Source: Baffinella frigidus (taxonomy: Eukaryota; Cryptophyceae; Cryptomonadales; Baffinellaceae). From it: a stretch of 10,860 nucleotides of DNA. Position numbers and translations under genes: made by a program. Each line of letters opens with the position of its first letter. Position 1 is the first letter of the stretch. The stretch is from NCBI GenBank assembly GCA_026770585.1, contig MU646419.1, positions 695,025 through 705,884 of the forward strand, in the 5' to 3' direction. Below are positions 5,366 through 10,673 of the stretch, one piece after another. The notes beneath the pieces are model-generated. The model was not told the origin of the DNA. It was given only the letters and a program-made list of their open reading frames with translations, and made no database searches.

Positions 5366-5559
5366 TGTAGGTTATGAGGTGCTCGTTTGCTCTAAGGCAC
5401 TTTTGGGCGTAGTTTTGGGGGTGAGTTGGCTGAACCGGGCATCCAGTAAATTCCATGCTGTGATCCTGTGGACGGGCGCCTCTGCTGCGTCTAGCTGGCA
5501 CTCCCTTCGCTTCGCTACAGCTGCTCTCGATACATCTCCTCAGCCGTGTTCCATCGCCT

Positions 5560-5842
5560 GCTCCCGCTCCTCTGCCTTCCCGCGCGTGCGCCGAAGACCG
5601 ACAACGTCGCCTCTTTGACCCCAGGGGCAGGGACAGTGGGATCAGGCCGGCTCGGGGCGTTCTGGGCTATGCAGCTCTCAGAACGTCTTGACAGGTTATG
5701 TCGCCCTTACGAGCCGGCTGACGCAAGCTCGTCCACAGCCATCATCGAGGCGCCTCGGATCCAGGCACCACCGACCATCGAGTTCATGAGTTCAAGTCCA
5801 CCCCGTAAACCTAAAGGACCTAAAGGACTCACACCCGTTTGA
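5560..5842 (+). CDS. Weak plus-strand exon candidate, unknown product
   Basis: A plus-strand open frame ending at the TGA at 5840-5842 includes, from 5670, MQLSERLDRLCRPYEPADAS and, further on, IEAPRIQAPPTIEFMSSSPP. The mix of residues looks more like ordinary protein than the Cys/Ser/Pro-rich antisense frames nearby. However the last residues (PRKPKGPKGLTP) are read from CCTAAAGGAC repeat boxes, there is no homology I recognise, and no splice sites are decisive. It may simply be a chance open frame. Confidence 0.2.
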
Positions 5843-5894
5843 GGATACCCTTTAGCCGGGTTCTGCAGCGATCCTTCTGCACCGGGAACGCTGA

Positions 5895-6215
5895 TGTGAT
5901 CCGAAAGGAAACATGGCCTTTCTGCAGGATAAGTTCCGGTGTCCGCCTATGTTGGGAGCTCGAAGAACCTAAAGGACCTAAAACATGCTTTTTCTGCAGA
6001 TCCTTTCTACGGAAGGGCGTGTCGTTAGGCTGTGATGGGAGAAATTAAAACCTCAAGGACTGAAAGTAAACGCGATCTGAAAGCAAAAATGCTTTCTCTG
6101 CAGATCCCTTCTACGGAACGGCGTGTCGTTGGCATATGTTGGGAGAAATTGAAACCTAAAGGACCTGAAGGATACCATGCTGGGAGAATTTTAAACCTCA
6201 AGGACCTAAAGGACT
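5895..6215 (+). repeat. Tandem-like cluster of ~70-104-bp units with CCTAAAGGAC boxes
   Basis: Units are anchored by TCTGCAG at 5921, 5993 and 6097. Each is followed by a TTCTACGGAA..GGCGTGTCGT or equivalent segment, a GTTGGGAG-type segment and one or more ACCTAAAGGAC or CCTCAAGGAC boxes; a last partial unit runs 6166-6215. Further boxes at 5806-5829 lead into the cluster. Spacing is irregular (72 and 104), so units have gained and lost segments. No ORF spans them consistently. Confidence 0.82.
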
Positions 6216-6223
6216 TTGCTGAC

Positions 6224-6262
6224 TTCCGTACATTCATTTGGGTACGGTTCCGTACATTCATT
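6224..6262 (+). repeat. 15-bp direct repeat TTCCGTACATTCATT x2
   Basis: Exact copies at 6224-6238 and 6248-6262 (period 24), the first preceded by GAC. A diverged GACTTCCGTACA also occurs near 5004. It immediately precedes the 6268-6358 repeat. Confidence 0.85.
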
Positions 6263-6267
6263 GGGGG

Positions 6268-6358
6268 CATCTGAGGTATCCGTGGTTGGAGCTTTTATGA
6301 GCCCGACGATGGGATACCATATGGGCCTTTAGCCGACTTGGTTTATCCTGAGTGTGTG
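6268..6358 (+). repeat. Dispersed repeat with GGTATCC hairpin, copy 2
   Basis: Second copy of 5131-5213, in the same orientation. The two copies bracket the CTGCAG/CCTAAAGGAC cluster, so the ~1.1 kb between them may be a larger repeated or mobile block. From 6359 to 6590 I see no gene; the stretch has a CAGGGGTAC motif (6442-6451) and an ATAAATAAA stretch near 6505. Confidence 0.78.
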
Positions 6359-6592
6359 TCTTCCTCTGTGGGACCTTCAGTGCAGGGCGAGTCATGAGGG
6401 CTGAAACCTACGTAGCCCCACGGGAGAGAAGAACCAACACCCACAGGGGTACATGCACACTGTACCTCGGTGGTGCATGAACGTTCTTGTTTATGAAAGG
6501 AACGCATAAATAAACGGCTTTGGCACGCTCTTGAAAATTAAGAACCGCCTCCCCTCAAAAACGCTTCGTTCTGACCAGAACCGTTCTTTTTG

Positions 6593-6609
6593 GACGAGGC
6601 ACCCCTGTA
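6593..6609 (+). repeat. Right-end remnant of the GGTACCCCTGTA family
   Basis: GACGAGGCACCCCTGTA corresponds to the right terminal GCGAGGTACCCCTGTA of the family with one substitution and one different base. The matching left end is not clear, though CAGGGGTAC occurs at 6442. Confidence 0.55.
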
Positions 6610-6629
6610 CAGTGTACATCTAGCGCGCC

Positions 6630-6721
6630 TACAGGGATACCTCGCGCGTAAGAAAGCACCTTCCCCCCCAGGACCACCATAGGGCCCTAGGCAGAGGCCT
6701 ACTGTATGGTCCTAACGGGGG
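6630..6721 (+). mobile_element. Truncated GGTACCCCTGTA-family element
   Basis: TACAGGGATACCTCGCGCGT, AAGAAAGCACC, CCAGGACCACCATAGGGCCC and TGTATGGTCCTAA follow the order of the intact copies at 8462-8583 and 9980-10100. The final ~30 bases of the right end are missing, the sequence instead entering a 19-bp tandem repeat. Confidence 0.75.
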
Positions 6722-6759
6722 CACCCAACATGCACGGGGGCACCCCACATGCACGGGGG
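6722..6759 (+). repeat. 19-bp tandem repeat CACCCAACATGCACGGGGG
   Basis: Two adjacent copies (6722-6740, 6741-6759) differing at one base, just where the preceding element loses its right end. Confidence 0.85.
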
Positions 6760-6781
6760 AACCCCAAAACACTGAAACAAT

Positions 6782-6860
6782 GGGCCATGACTGCCCCACA
6801 ACACTATCCCGGGCCACGACTACCCCACAACACTATCTATCGACCATGCCTGCCCTCCTA
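6782..6860 (+). repeat. 29-bp tandem repeat GGGCCATGACTGCCCCACAA..
   Basis: Copies at 6782-6810 and 6811-6838 (GGGCCACGACTACCCCACAA, then CACTATC) and a partial third, GACCATGCCTGCCC, from 6842. Open frames on both strands through 6706-7150 cross these repeats; none has recognisable protein character. Confidence 0.82.
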
Positions 6861-7106
6861 CCCTGGCAAGCCCAGAAGGACTGCACTTACAACACCCACG
6901 CCAGCCTCCCACTCTGCCACTTGTGGCAGACAGAGCTCGCCTGCCCTCTTAGTGAATCCATTGCCGAGCCCCGTCGATTTCAGTTGCTCAGCACACGCCA
7001 AGCACCCACTCAGCACCGTGCAAATTCCCTCTCTGGAGTGGTACCTGCTGACCCCTCGCGCCGCTCCCATGGCGTGGGGGTGAATACGAACCTCACCAAT
7101 CACCGC

Positions 7107-7187
7107 TCAAGCCTCCCCCAAAAGGCTCCTCATACCCCAAGCCCCCCCTAAAGGGCCCCTTCAAGCCTCCCCCAACAGGCTCCTCAT
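7107..7187 (+). repeat. 27-bp direct repeat TCAAGCCTCCCCCAAAAGGC..
   Basis: Copies at 7107-7133 and 7161-7187 differ by one base; CCAAGCCCCCCCTAAAGGGC between them is a third, more degenerate unit, so the period is about 27. From 7190 to 7595 I see no gene, only a GTCAACTT fragment of the dispersed repeat (7224-7243) and a T-rich tract. Confidence 0.82.
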
Positions 7188-7427
7188 CTCCGCTCCCCAA
7201 TCAGCCAAAACCTTCTGACCTGCTTTACAAACGCCGTCAACTTAGACCCTGAAAGTCACTTAACCTCCTCAAACACTTGCCTAAAATTGCTCATAAAACT
7301 ATAAACTTTGCAGGTAACTCCGGGCAGACCCGACCTGAAGCCTCTGGCTTCGCTGGCAACCCCCTAGAGCACAAAGCTGATAAATCCTCGGGCGTGTCCA
7401 CATAAGAAACTGGTCAGGCTTAATGCC

Positions 7428-7456
7428 TTTTTTTATTTTTTGTTTGTTTTTTTTCT
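7428..7456 (+). repeat. T-rich tract
   Basis: Almost pure T with single A, G interruptions, ending TTCTC. On the minus strand this is an A-rich tract that could be a retroposon tail or a polypyrimidine feature, but no RNA polymerase III promoter boxes or flanking duplication were recognised. Confidence 0.6.
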
Positions 7457-7597
7457 CGAAAAGGGGGCAAAGGGGACTCGGTCCAGTCCAAGTTGATAGG
7501 ACCGGGGAGCTCACCCGTAGATTACTCCCAACTCCTCAAGAGTGAGGTGGGCTGTGGCCTTCGATGTGAGTGTAAATAAAAGCACCAAAGCACCAAA

Positions 7598-7634
7598 GGA
7601 GGAGGCGCTTTCTTATGAACAAGGTACCCCTGTA
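7598..7634 (+). mobile_element. Solo right end of the GGTACCCCTGTA family
   Basis: GGAGGAGGCGCTTTCTTATG then AACAAGGTACCCCTGTA matches the right 37 bases of the 7730-7859 copy. No left half precedes it; upstream is a short AAGCACCAAAGCACCAAAGG duplication. Confidence 0.75.
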
Positions 7635-7647
7635 GGGCCTAGGGGGC

Positions 7648-7710
7648 CCGCCGTACATGAATCCCTCAAGTGAAAGCGCGCTGTACATGAATCCTTCAAG
7701 TGAACACTGG
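7648..7710 (+). repeat. 31-bp tandem repeat CGTACATGAATCCYTCAAGT
   Basis: Two near-identical units, CCGCCGTACATGAATCCCTC.. and GCGCTGTACATGAATCCTTC.., period 31, between two members of the GGTACCCC family. Confidence 0.8.
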
Positions 7711-7729
7711 TGTACTTCCCCACGTGGGG

Positions 7730-7859
7730 TACAGGGAAACCTCGCTCATAAGAAACACCCACCCCCTTAGGACCACCGTAGGGCCCTAGGCATGGCCCTA
7801 CATGTACTGTAGGGTCCTAGGAGGAGGCGGTTTCTTATTATGAGCGAGGTACCCCTGTA
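7730..7859. mobile_element. GGTACCCCTGTA-family MITE (complete copy)
   Basis: Begins TACAGGGAAACCTCGCTCAT with AAGAAAC and ends TTATGAGCGAGGTACCCCTGTA in reverse complement. The centre (CTTAGGACCACCGTAGGGCC, ACTGTAGGGTCCTAGG) is also self-complementary, so the 130 bp can fold into one long hairpin. The outer TA on both sides is compatible with a TA target site and ends CAGGG...CCCTG. Noncoding. Confidence 0.85.
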
Positions 7860-7871
7860 CCCTTGGTCACG

Positions 7872-7908
7872 ACTCGCCACTCTCCTCCCCATGGCGCCCA
7901 TCAGGGCT
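7872..7908 (-). pseudogene. Second, disrupted copy of the 3' end of the 8961-9569 exon
   Basis: On the minus strand this reads SPDGRHGEESGES then TGA, against SPDGSDGEESES then TGA at the end of the 8961-9569 segment. The nucleotide match runs on into the sequence past the stop (CACGACTC). One 3-nt insertion (GGC) keeps the frame, and the stop is at the same place. Upstream in the minus sense, the match is cut by the 7910-8009 element, beyond which only a short diverged piece (CAGCACGAAACCC) can be aligned. The source gene has no known family, so only its copied status is clear. A tandem or segmental duplication followed by insertion explains it. Confidence 0.6.
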
Positions 7909-7909
7909 A

Positions 7910-8009
7910 TCCCTCAAGTGACCAGTAGGCTCATACGCCCTATGGTAGGCCCCCAGGACCTGCCTAGGGCGAGTCAAGGTGAATATTCACCCTATGGCCA
8001 CCTAAGGGA
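7910..8009 (+). mobile_element. CCCTTAAGTGGC-family MITE inserted in the duplicated gene end
   Basis: Ends are TCCCTCAAGTGACCAG and GGCCACCTAAGGGA in inverted orientation, flanked on both sides by TA (7908-7909, 8010-8011). It matches the reverse complement of 8772-8875 over about 100 bp (AGTAGGCTCATACGCCCTAT, CCAGGACCTGCCTAGGGCGA, GGTGAATATTCACCC). The TA on the left is the TA of AGGGCTA in the coding copy at 8995-9001, supporting insertion at that dinucleotide. Noncoding. Confidence 0.82.
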
Positions 8010-8255
8010 TACAGCAGATACAGCACGAAACCCGTGCACCGCAGCCCCGCAAGGGAGAACCCACGCCTTTTGGATCCTTAGGACTGGTCCAATGCTGCCA
8101 TAGCCGGACACCTCTCTCTTCCGTGGCCGCAGACGGTGACCTGCGGGAGGCGCCGAGCACTTGCGGTTCGTGCAGGGGCGGCGTGCTGTGTTGCCGTGAG
8201 AGGCGTCGACAGACGGCAGCACCGTCTAGCGAGGGGAGGTCCACAGAGGGTGTGT

Positions 8256-8437
8256 GCAGGGGTACCTCTTGTACAAGTAAACGCGACTCAAGAAAACGCA
8301 GCTCCAGTAAATTCTTAATTTAAGTACCAGAGGGTTGACTCAACGCGAGATTTAGTAACCTTCTGGCACTAATAGGAAAACACCGACCGATCGACCTTCG
8401 AGCAAGGGTGTTCTTAGCCGAGGTGGTACCCCTGTAA
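8256..8437. mobile_element. Degenerate larger GGTACCCC-ended element
   Basis: GCAGGGGTACCTC near 8256 and TTAGCCGAGGTGGTACCCCT then GTA at the right form inverted ends. The interior (AAACACCGACCG near 8378) shares a motif with the 8615-8909 element and does not match the short foldback copies. The boundaries and membership are tentative. Between 8012 and 8250 I see no credible gene. Confidence 0.45.
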
Positions 8438-8461
8438 GGGTATTCCACAAGGACATCTACA

Positions 8462-8583
8462 TACAGGAGTACCTCGCTCATGAGAAACTGCCCCCCCCCC
8501 TAGGACCACCATAGGGCCCTGGACATAACCCTACTGTAGGGTCCTAGGGGGTGGCGGTTTCTTATGAGCGAGGTACCCCTGTA
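8462..8583. mobile_element. GGTACCCCTGTA-family MITE (complete copy)
   Basis: Starts TACAGGAGTACCTCGCTCAT, GAGAAAC and ends TTTCTTATGAGCGAGGTACC, CCTGTA as inverted repeats. The centre carries CTAGGACCACCATAGGGCCC and CTACTGTAGGGTCCTAGGGG. At 122 bp it matches the 7730-7859 and 9980-10100 copies. Outer TA on each side fits a TA target site. Confidence 0.88.
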
Positions 8584-8614
8584 GCGCACCTACACGAGCC
8601 CGCCGCAGAAATAC

Positions 8615-8909
8615 AGGTGTGTCTCGGTTGCACGAACCCAGAACTTGAGAGAACCCACACCGTTTTGGAGGTCTTGGTTTTCTTTAATTACAGACAAAAA
8701 CACCGACCGGATTACCCCCCGCCTTAAATTCAGAACACGGACACCGACCTGTGTCGGAGCCCTTTAGGTCCTCCCTTAAGTGGCGGACGGGCGAATATTC
8801 ACCCTAACTCGCCCTAGGCAGGTCCTAGCTAGGGCCCTACCGTAGGGCGTATGAGCCTACTCGCCACTTAAGGGATAGCAGAGGAGTTGTTAGCCGAGGT
8901 ACCCCTGTA
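8615..8909. mobile_element. Longer GGTACCCC-ended element with a nested MITE
   Basis: The left end TACAGGTGTGTCTCGGTTGC is imperfectly complementary to the right end TTAGCCGAGGTACCCCTGTA. The 8772-8875 element lies inside it. The interior also has AAAACACCGACCGG and a variant GGACACCGACCTGTG. No transposase-like frame is visible. Its ends differ from the short foldback copies after the first ~15 bases, so it may be a distinct subfamily. Confidence 0.5.
8772..8875 (-). mobile_element. CCCTTAAGTGGC-family MITE, second copy (inverted)
   Basis: TCCCTTAAGTGGCG at the left and CGCCACTTAAGGGA at the right are exact 14-bp inverted ends. The interior includes CGCCCTAGGCAGGTCCTAGC and TAGGGCCCTACCGTAGGGCG. 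It is the reverse complement of 7910-8009 with scattered changes and better-preserved ends. TA follows on the right but not on the left, where the base has presumably changed. Confidence 0.85.
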
Positions 8910-8960
8910 CGAGTCCCCGCCTCAAAGCTCTAATCCGGACTCTCTCTCACGCATCCTTGC

Positions 8961-9569
8961 TCACGACTCACTCTCCTCCCCATCGCTCCCATCAGGGCTA
9001 CACAACACGAGGCCCTCCCCCCCCTCCCCATCATCACTCCCTTCTTCCTCCTCCTTCTCCTCTGCCCCCCCTCCACTCACCACCGGCATCACACGCGTCC
9101 CTTCGTCGCCCACTCCCACAACGCCCGCCCCTCCCACCCCCCCCTCACCCGCAGGCCGTGCCGCCTCAGCGTCCCCCATTTCCTCATCCCCTCTCCCCCC
9201 TGCCGCGCTCGCTTCTTGCTTCCCCGCACCTCCCGCGTCGTTCACCCGATGGGCCGCCGCCGCTGCCGCCACCGGTGGCGCTTGGGCTATGTGGGCTGTT
9301 AAGGGGACCGCGCCGCCCGCACCTTCCCCCGCGGCTTGATGGGCCCCGGCGGCGGGCGCCGCTGCACTGGACGCCGCTGCATATGAGGAGGAGTTGGCGG
9401 CCGCGCGGCGGGCTTGTTCGAGGGCTGCTTGGTGCTCCATGGCCGTCTTTTTCCATGCGGCTACGCTCTCTTCCGCCTGGGGTTGGGGTTTTGGGTTCGG
9501 GTTCTGGGGTTGAGCGAGCTCCTTGCTCGCGGCCTCGGTGAAGGTTTCGGGTTCCGGGATTTCGGATCT
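8961..9569 (-). CDS. Ala/Gly/Glu-rich protein, terminal or internal exon (partial), unknown family
   Basis: A minus-strand frame of 202 codons is open from an in-frame TAG at 9570-9572 to TGA at 8961-8963. It opens RSEIPEPETFTEAASKELAQ, then a PNPKPQPQ stretch, a probable helical part (AWKKTAMEHQAALEQARRAA), an Ala/Gly-rich middle and a strongly acidic tail with EEKEEEEGSDDGEG. A Met lies at 9440, but the frame is open 43 codons upstream and AG dinucleotides at 9570-9582 could be splice acceptors, so I treat it as an exon, not a start. A consensus-like GTGAGT lies just before the stop (near 8966), so a further exon is possible. The 3' end has an in-frame second copy at 7872-7908. Against: low complexity and long antisense Pro/Ser-rich frames over the same bases. 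No function is inferred. Confidence 0.5.
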   Translation of the reverse strand, partial: RSEIPEPETFTEAASKELAQPQNPNPKPQPQAEESVAAWKKTAMEHQAALEQARRAAANSSSYAAASSAAAPAAGAHQAAGEGAGGAVPLTAHIAQAPPVAAAAAAHRVNDAGGAGKQEASAAGGRGDEEMGDAEAARPAGEGGVGGAGVVGVGDEGTRVMPVVSGGGAEEKEEEEGSDDGEGGEGLVLCSPDGSDGEESES

Positions 9570-9741
9570 CTATGCCTGTCTCAGCTTATTCGGGCTCATC
9601 AATTTTCGCCAAAAGCTGACGGAACGAGCTCCTTGATTACGGCCTGGTTCAAGGTTTAGTGTTTCGGATCTCTAGTTCCGTCTCATTTAATTCGGACCCA
9701 TCATTTTCTCGAATTTCACGCCAAAAGTCGACGGATTTGTA
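9505..9741 (-). repeat. Tandem duplication of a dispersed-repeat module (~110 bp x2)
   Basis: Shared marks, first then second: CGAGCTCCTTG at 9515 and 9625, TTCGGATCTCTA at 9561 and 9663, and CCAAAAG[CT][TC]GACGGA at 9609 and 9721. On the minus strand each unit reads GTC[AG][AG]CTTTTGGCG, then GAGCCCGAATAA or GGGTCCGAATTA, then TGAGAC and AGAGATCCGAAA. That is the module order of copies B and C, so these are members of the same family. The right unit also has GGTACAAATCCGTCGACTTT and ATCAACTT (9720-9771). Confidence 0.78.
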
Positions 9742-9930
9742 CCACACAACAGGGAAATCAACTTGCGGGCGCATCAAATGATGAGACCGATTGAATGTAC
9801 CGCAGACGATTGCATAAGTCTTCACCGGACATGCGAGCAGAGGTCCGACACCCGAAGGTTCTCAACTTACGCACCCATGGTCTGAGATAACTTGCTCTTC
9901 CACAGTAGTCTTCACAGGCGCGGGACATGC

Positions 9931-9948
9931 TCGGCACCGGAGTGCCGA
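9931..9948. repeat. Small palindrome TCGGCAC-CGGA-GTGCCGA
   Basis: Perfect 7-bp arms and a 4-nt loop, adjacent to the 31-bp direct repeat at 9949. Nothing else is recognised between 9772 and 9930. Confidence 0.65.
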
Positions 9949-10143
9949 TTCACGACGCCCGAGTTTGAAGCTGTGGGTCTACAGGGGTACCTCGCTCATA
10001 AGAAAACGCCACCCCCTAGGACCCTACAGTAGGCCTGTGCCTAGGGCCCTACGGTGTTCCTAGGGGGGGGGGCGTTTCTTATGAGCGAGGTACCCTTGTA
10101 CCCTAGGGTCTCTTCACGACGCCTGAGCTTGAAGCTGTGGGTC
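9949..10143 (+). repeat. 31-bp direct repeats bracketing a MITE
   Basis: TTCACGACGCCCGAGTTTGA (9949 on) and TTCACGACGCCTGAGCTTGA (10113 on) begin 31-bp units, ending AGCTGTGGGTC, that differ at two positions. The left copy ends at 9979, exactly where the element starts; the right copy starts 12 bp after the element ends. Confidence 0.9.
9980..10100. mobile_element. GGTACCCCTGTA-family MITE (best-preserved copy)
   Basis: TACAGGGGTACCTCGCTCAT, AAGAAAACGCC and CCCCCTAGGA at the left pair with TCCTAGGGGG, GCGTTTCTTATGAGCGAGG and TACCCTTGTA at the right; the centre CCTACAGTAGGCC versus GGGCCCTACGGTG is also complementary. The full 121 bp can form one hairpin. Outer TA on both sides fits a TA target site with ends CAGGGG. 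If the minus-strand segments around it belong to one gene, it lies in an intron. Confidence 0.9.
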
Positions 10144-10150
10144 ATGCTAT

Positions 10151-10230
10151 ACCCTAAACCAAGGGTGGGGATCTGACCCTCCCTGTCCTAGCAGTTCACG
10201 ACTTGGGGTTTGGGGTTCTAGGGTTTAGGG
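10151..10230. repeat. Convergent short telomere-like motifs
   Basis: ACCCTAAACC at 10151-10160 is a C-strand telomere motif, and TTGGGGTTTGGGG..TAGGGTTTAGGG at 10203-10230 is G-strand. They are far shorter than the 1-740 tract. From 10231 to 10442 I see no minus-strand gene; the plus-strand frame from 10234 is judged a shadow of the coding segment at 10443-10673. Confidence 0.7.
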
Positions 10231-10442
10231 GCCGTGAATGAGTATGGAAAAGACGCTCAGATTGAGAGATATCGTCACCCGTCGGTAAGCTGTCTCTATC
10301 TACATTTTGAACTCGGATCATCACTGCGTCTTATCCTCCTCGGGTGCTTAGGGTTCAGGGGGGTCAGGGAGTTAAGGACAAGGGTTCAAAGTGGCGCAGG
10401 TTCAACCTTCTTGCACACGTCCAGGGGTCGGGACTTAGCGTT

Positions 10443-10673
10443 TTACTTTTCAGGGCTCATCTCCTCAGGCGGGGCGGGGTTAACCTTCTTACAGAGGTCG
10501 GCCTGCAACCTCAGCGCCTGCTCCGCCACGTCCCTCCCCCGCCTTGCCTCCGAAAGAGCCTGCGCCTGTTCGCGGGCTTGTTCGTCTTTCTCCGCGCCTG
10601 CTGCGGGGGCCTCGACCTGCCGGCGCGCGCCGCTCGTTAGGTCTTCATGGTCAGATGCCTGTCTTAGAATGTT
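10443..10673 (-). CDS. Coiled-coil-like coding segment, probable exon (partial)
   Basis: The minus frame is open for 76 codons from an in-frame TAG (10674-10676) to TAA (10443-10445), with no ATG. It reads SDHEDLTSGARRQVEAPAAG, then AEKDEQAREQAQALSEARRG and RDVAEQALRLQADLCKK, rich in Ala, Glu, Gln and Arg with heptad-like Leu/Ala spacing as in an amphipathic helix. A possible donor AAG|GTTAAC follows Lys-Lys at 10485/10484. The composition resembles the QAALEQARRAA part of the 8961-9569 segment, so they could be exons of one minus-strand gene with the 9980-10100 element in an intron; this is inference. Lack of start and family match keeps confidence low. Confidence 0.4.
   Translation of the reverse strand, partial: NILRQASDHEDLTSGARRQVEAPAAGAEKDEQAREQAQALSEARRGRDVAEQALRLQADLCKKVNPAPPEEMSPEK

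Noticed and set aside
5205-5618. Plus-strand 137-residue open frame
   Set aside because: It begins inside a dispersed repeat and crosses a copy of the CTGCAG unit; Ser/Cys-rich with no recognisable domain.
5895-6215. CRISPR-like array
   Set aside because: Unit lengths and spacing vary (72 and 104), whole units are similar rather than short repeats with unique spacers, there are no cas genes and the setting is eukaryotic.
7428-7600. SINE with A-rich tail on the minus strand
   Set aside because: An A-rich tract is present, but no A or B box, no body shared with another copy in the window and no flanking duplication were found.
7840-8103. Plus-strand 87-residue open frame
   Set aside because: It starts in the right end of a GGTACCCC-family element and runs through the 7910-8009 element.
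8957-9541. Plus-strand Pro/His/Ser-rich open frames (194 and 150 residues)
   Set aside because: They are the antisense of the Ala/Gly/Glu-rich minus frame; poly-Pro/Ser content is expected from reading such DNA backwards. Not fully excluded, since the 3-nt indel at 7872-7908 keeps these frames open as well.
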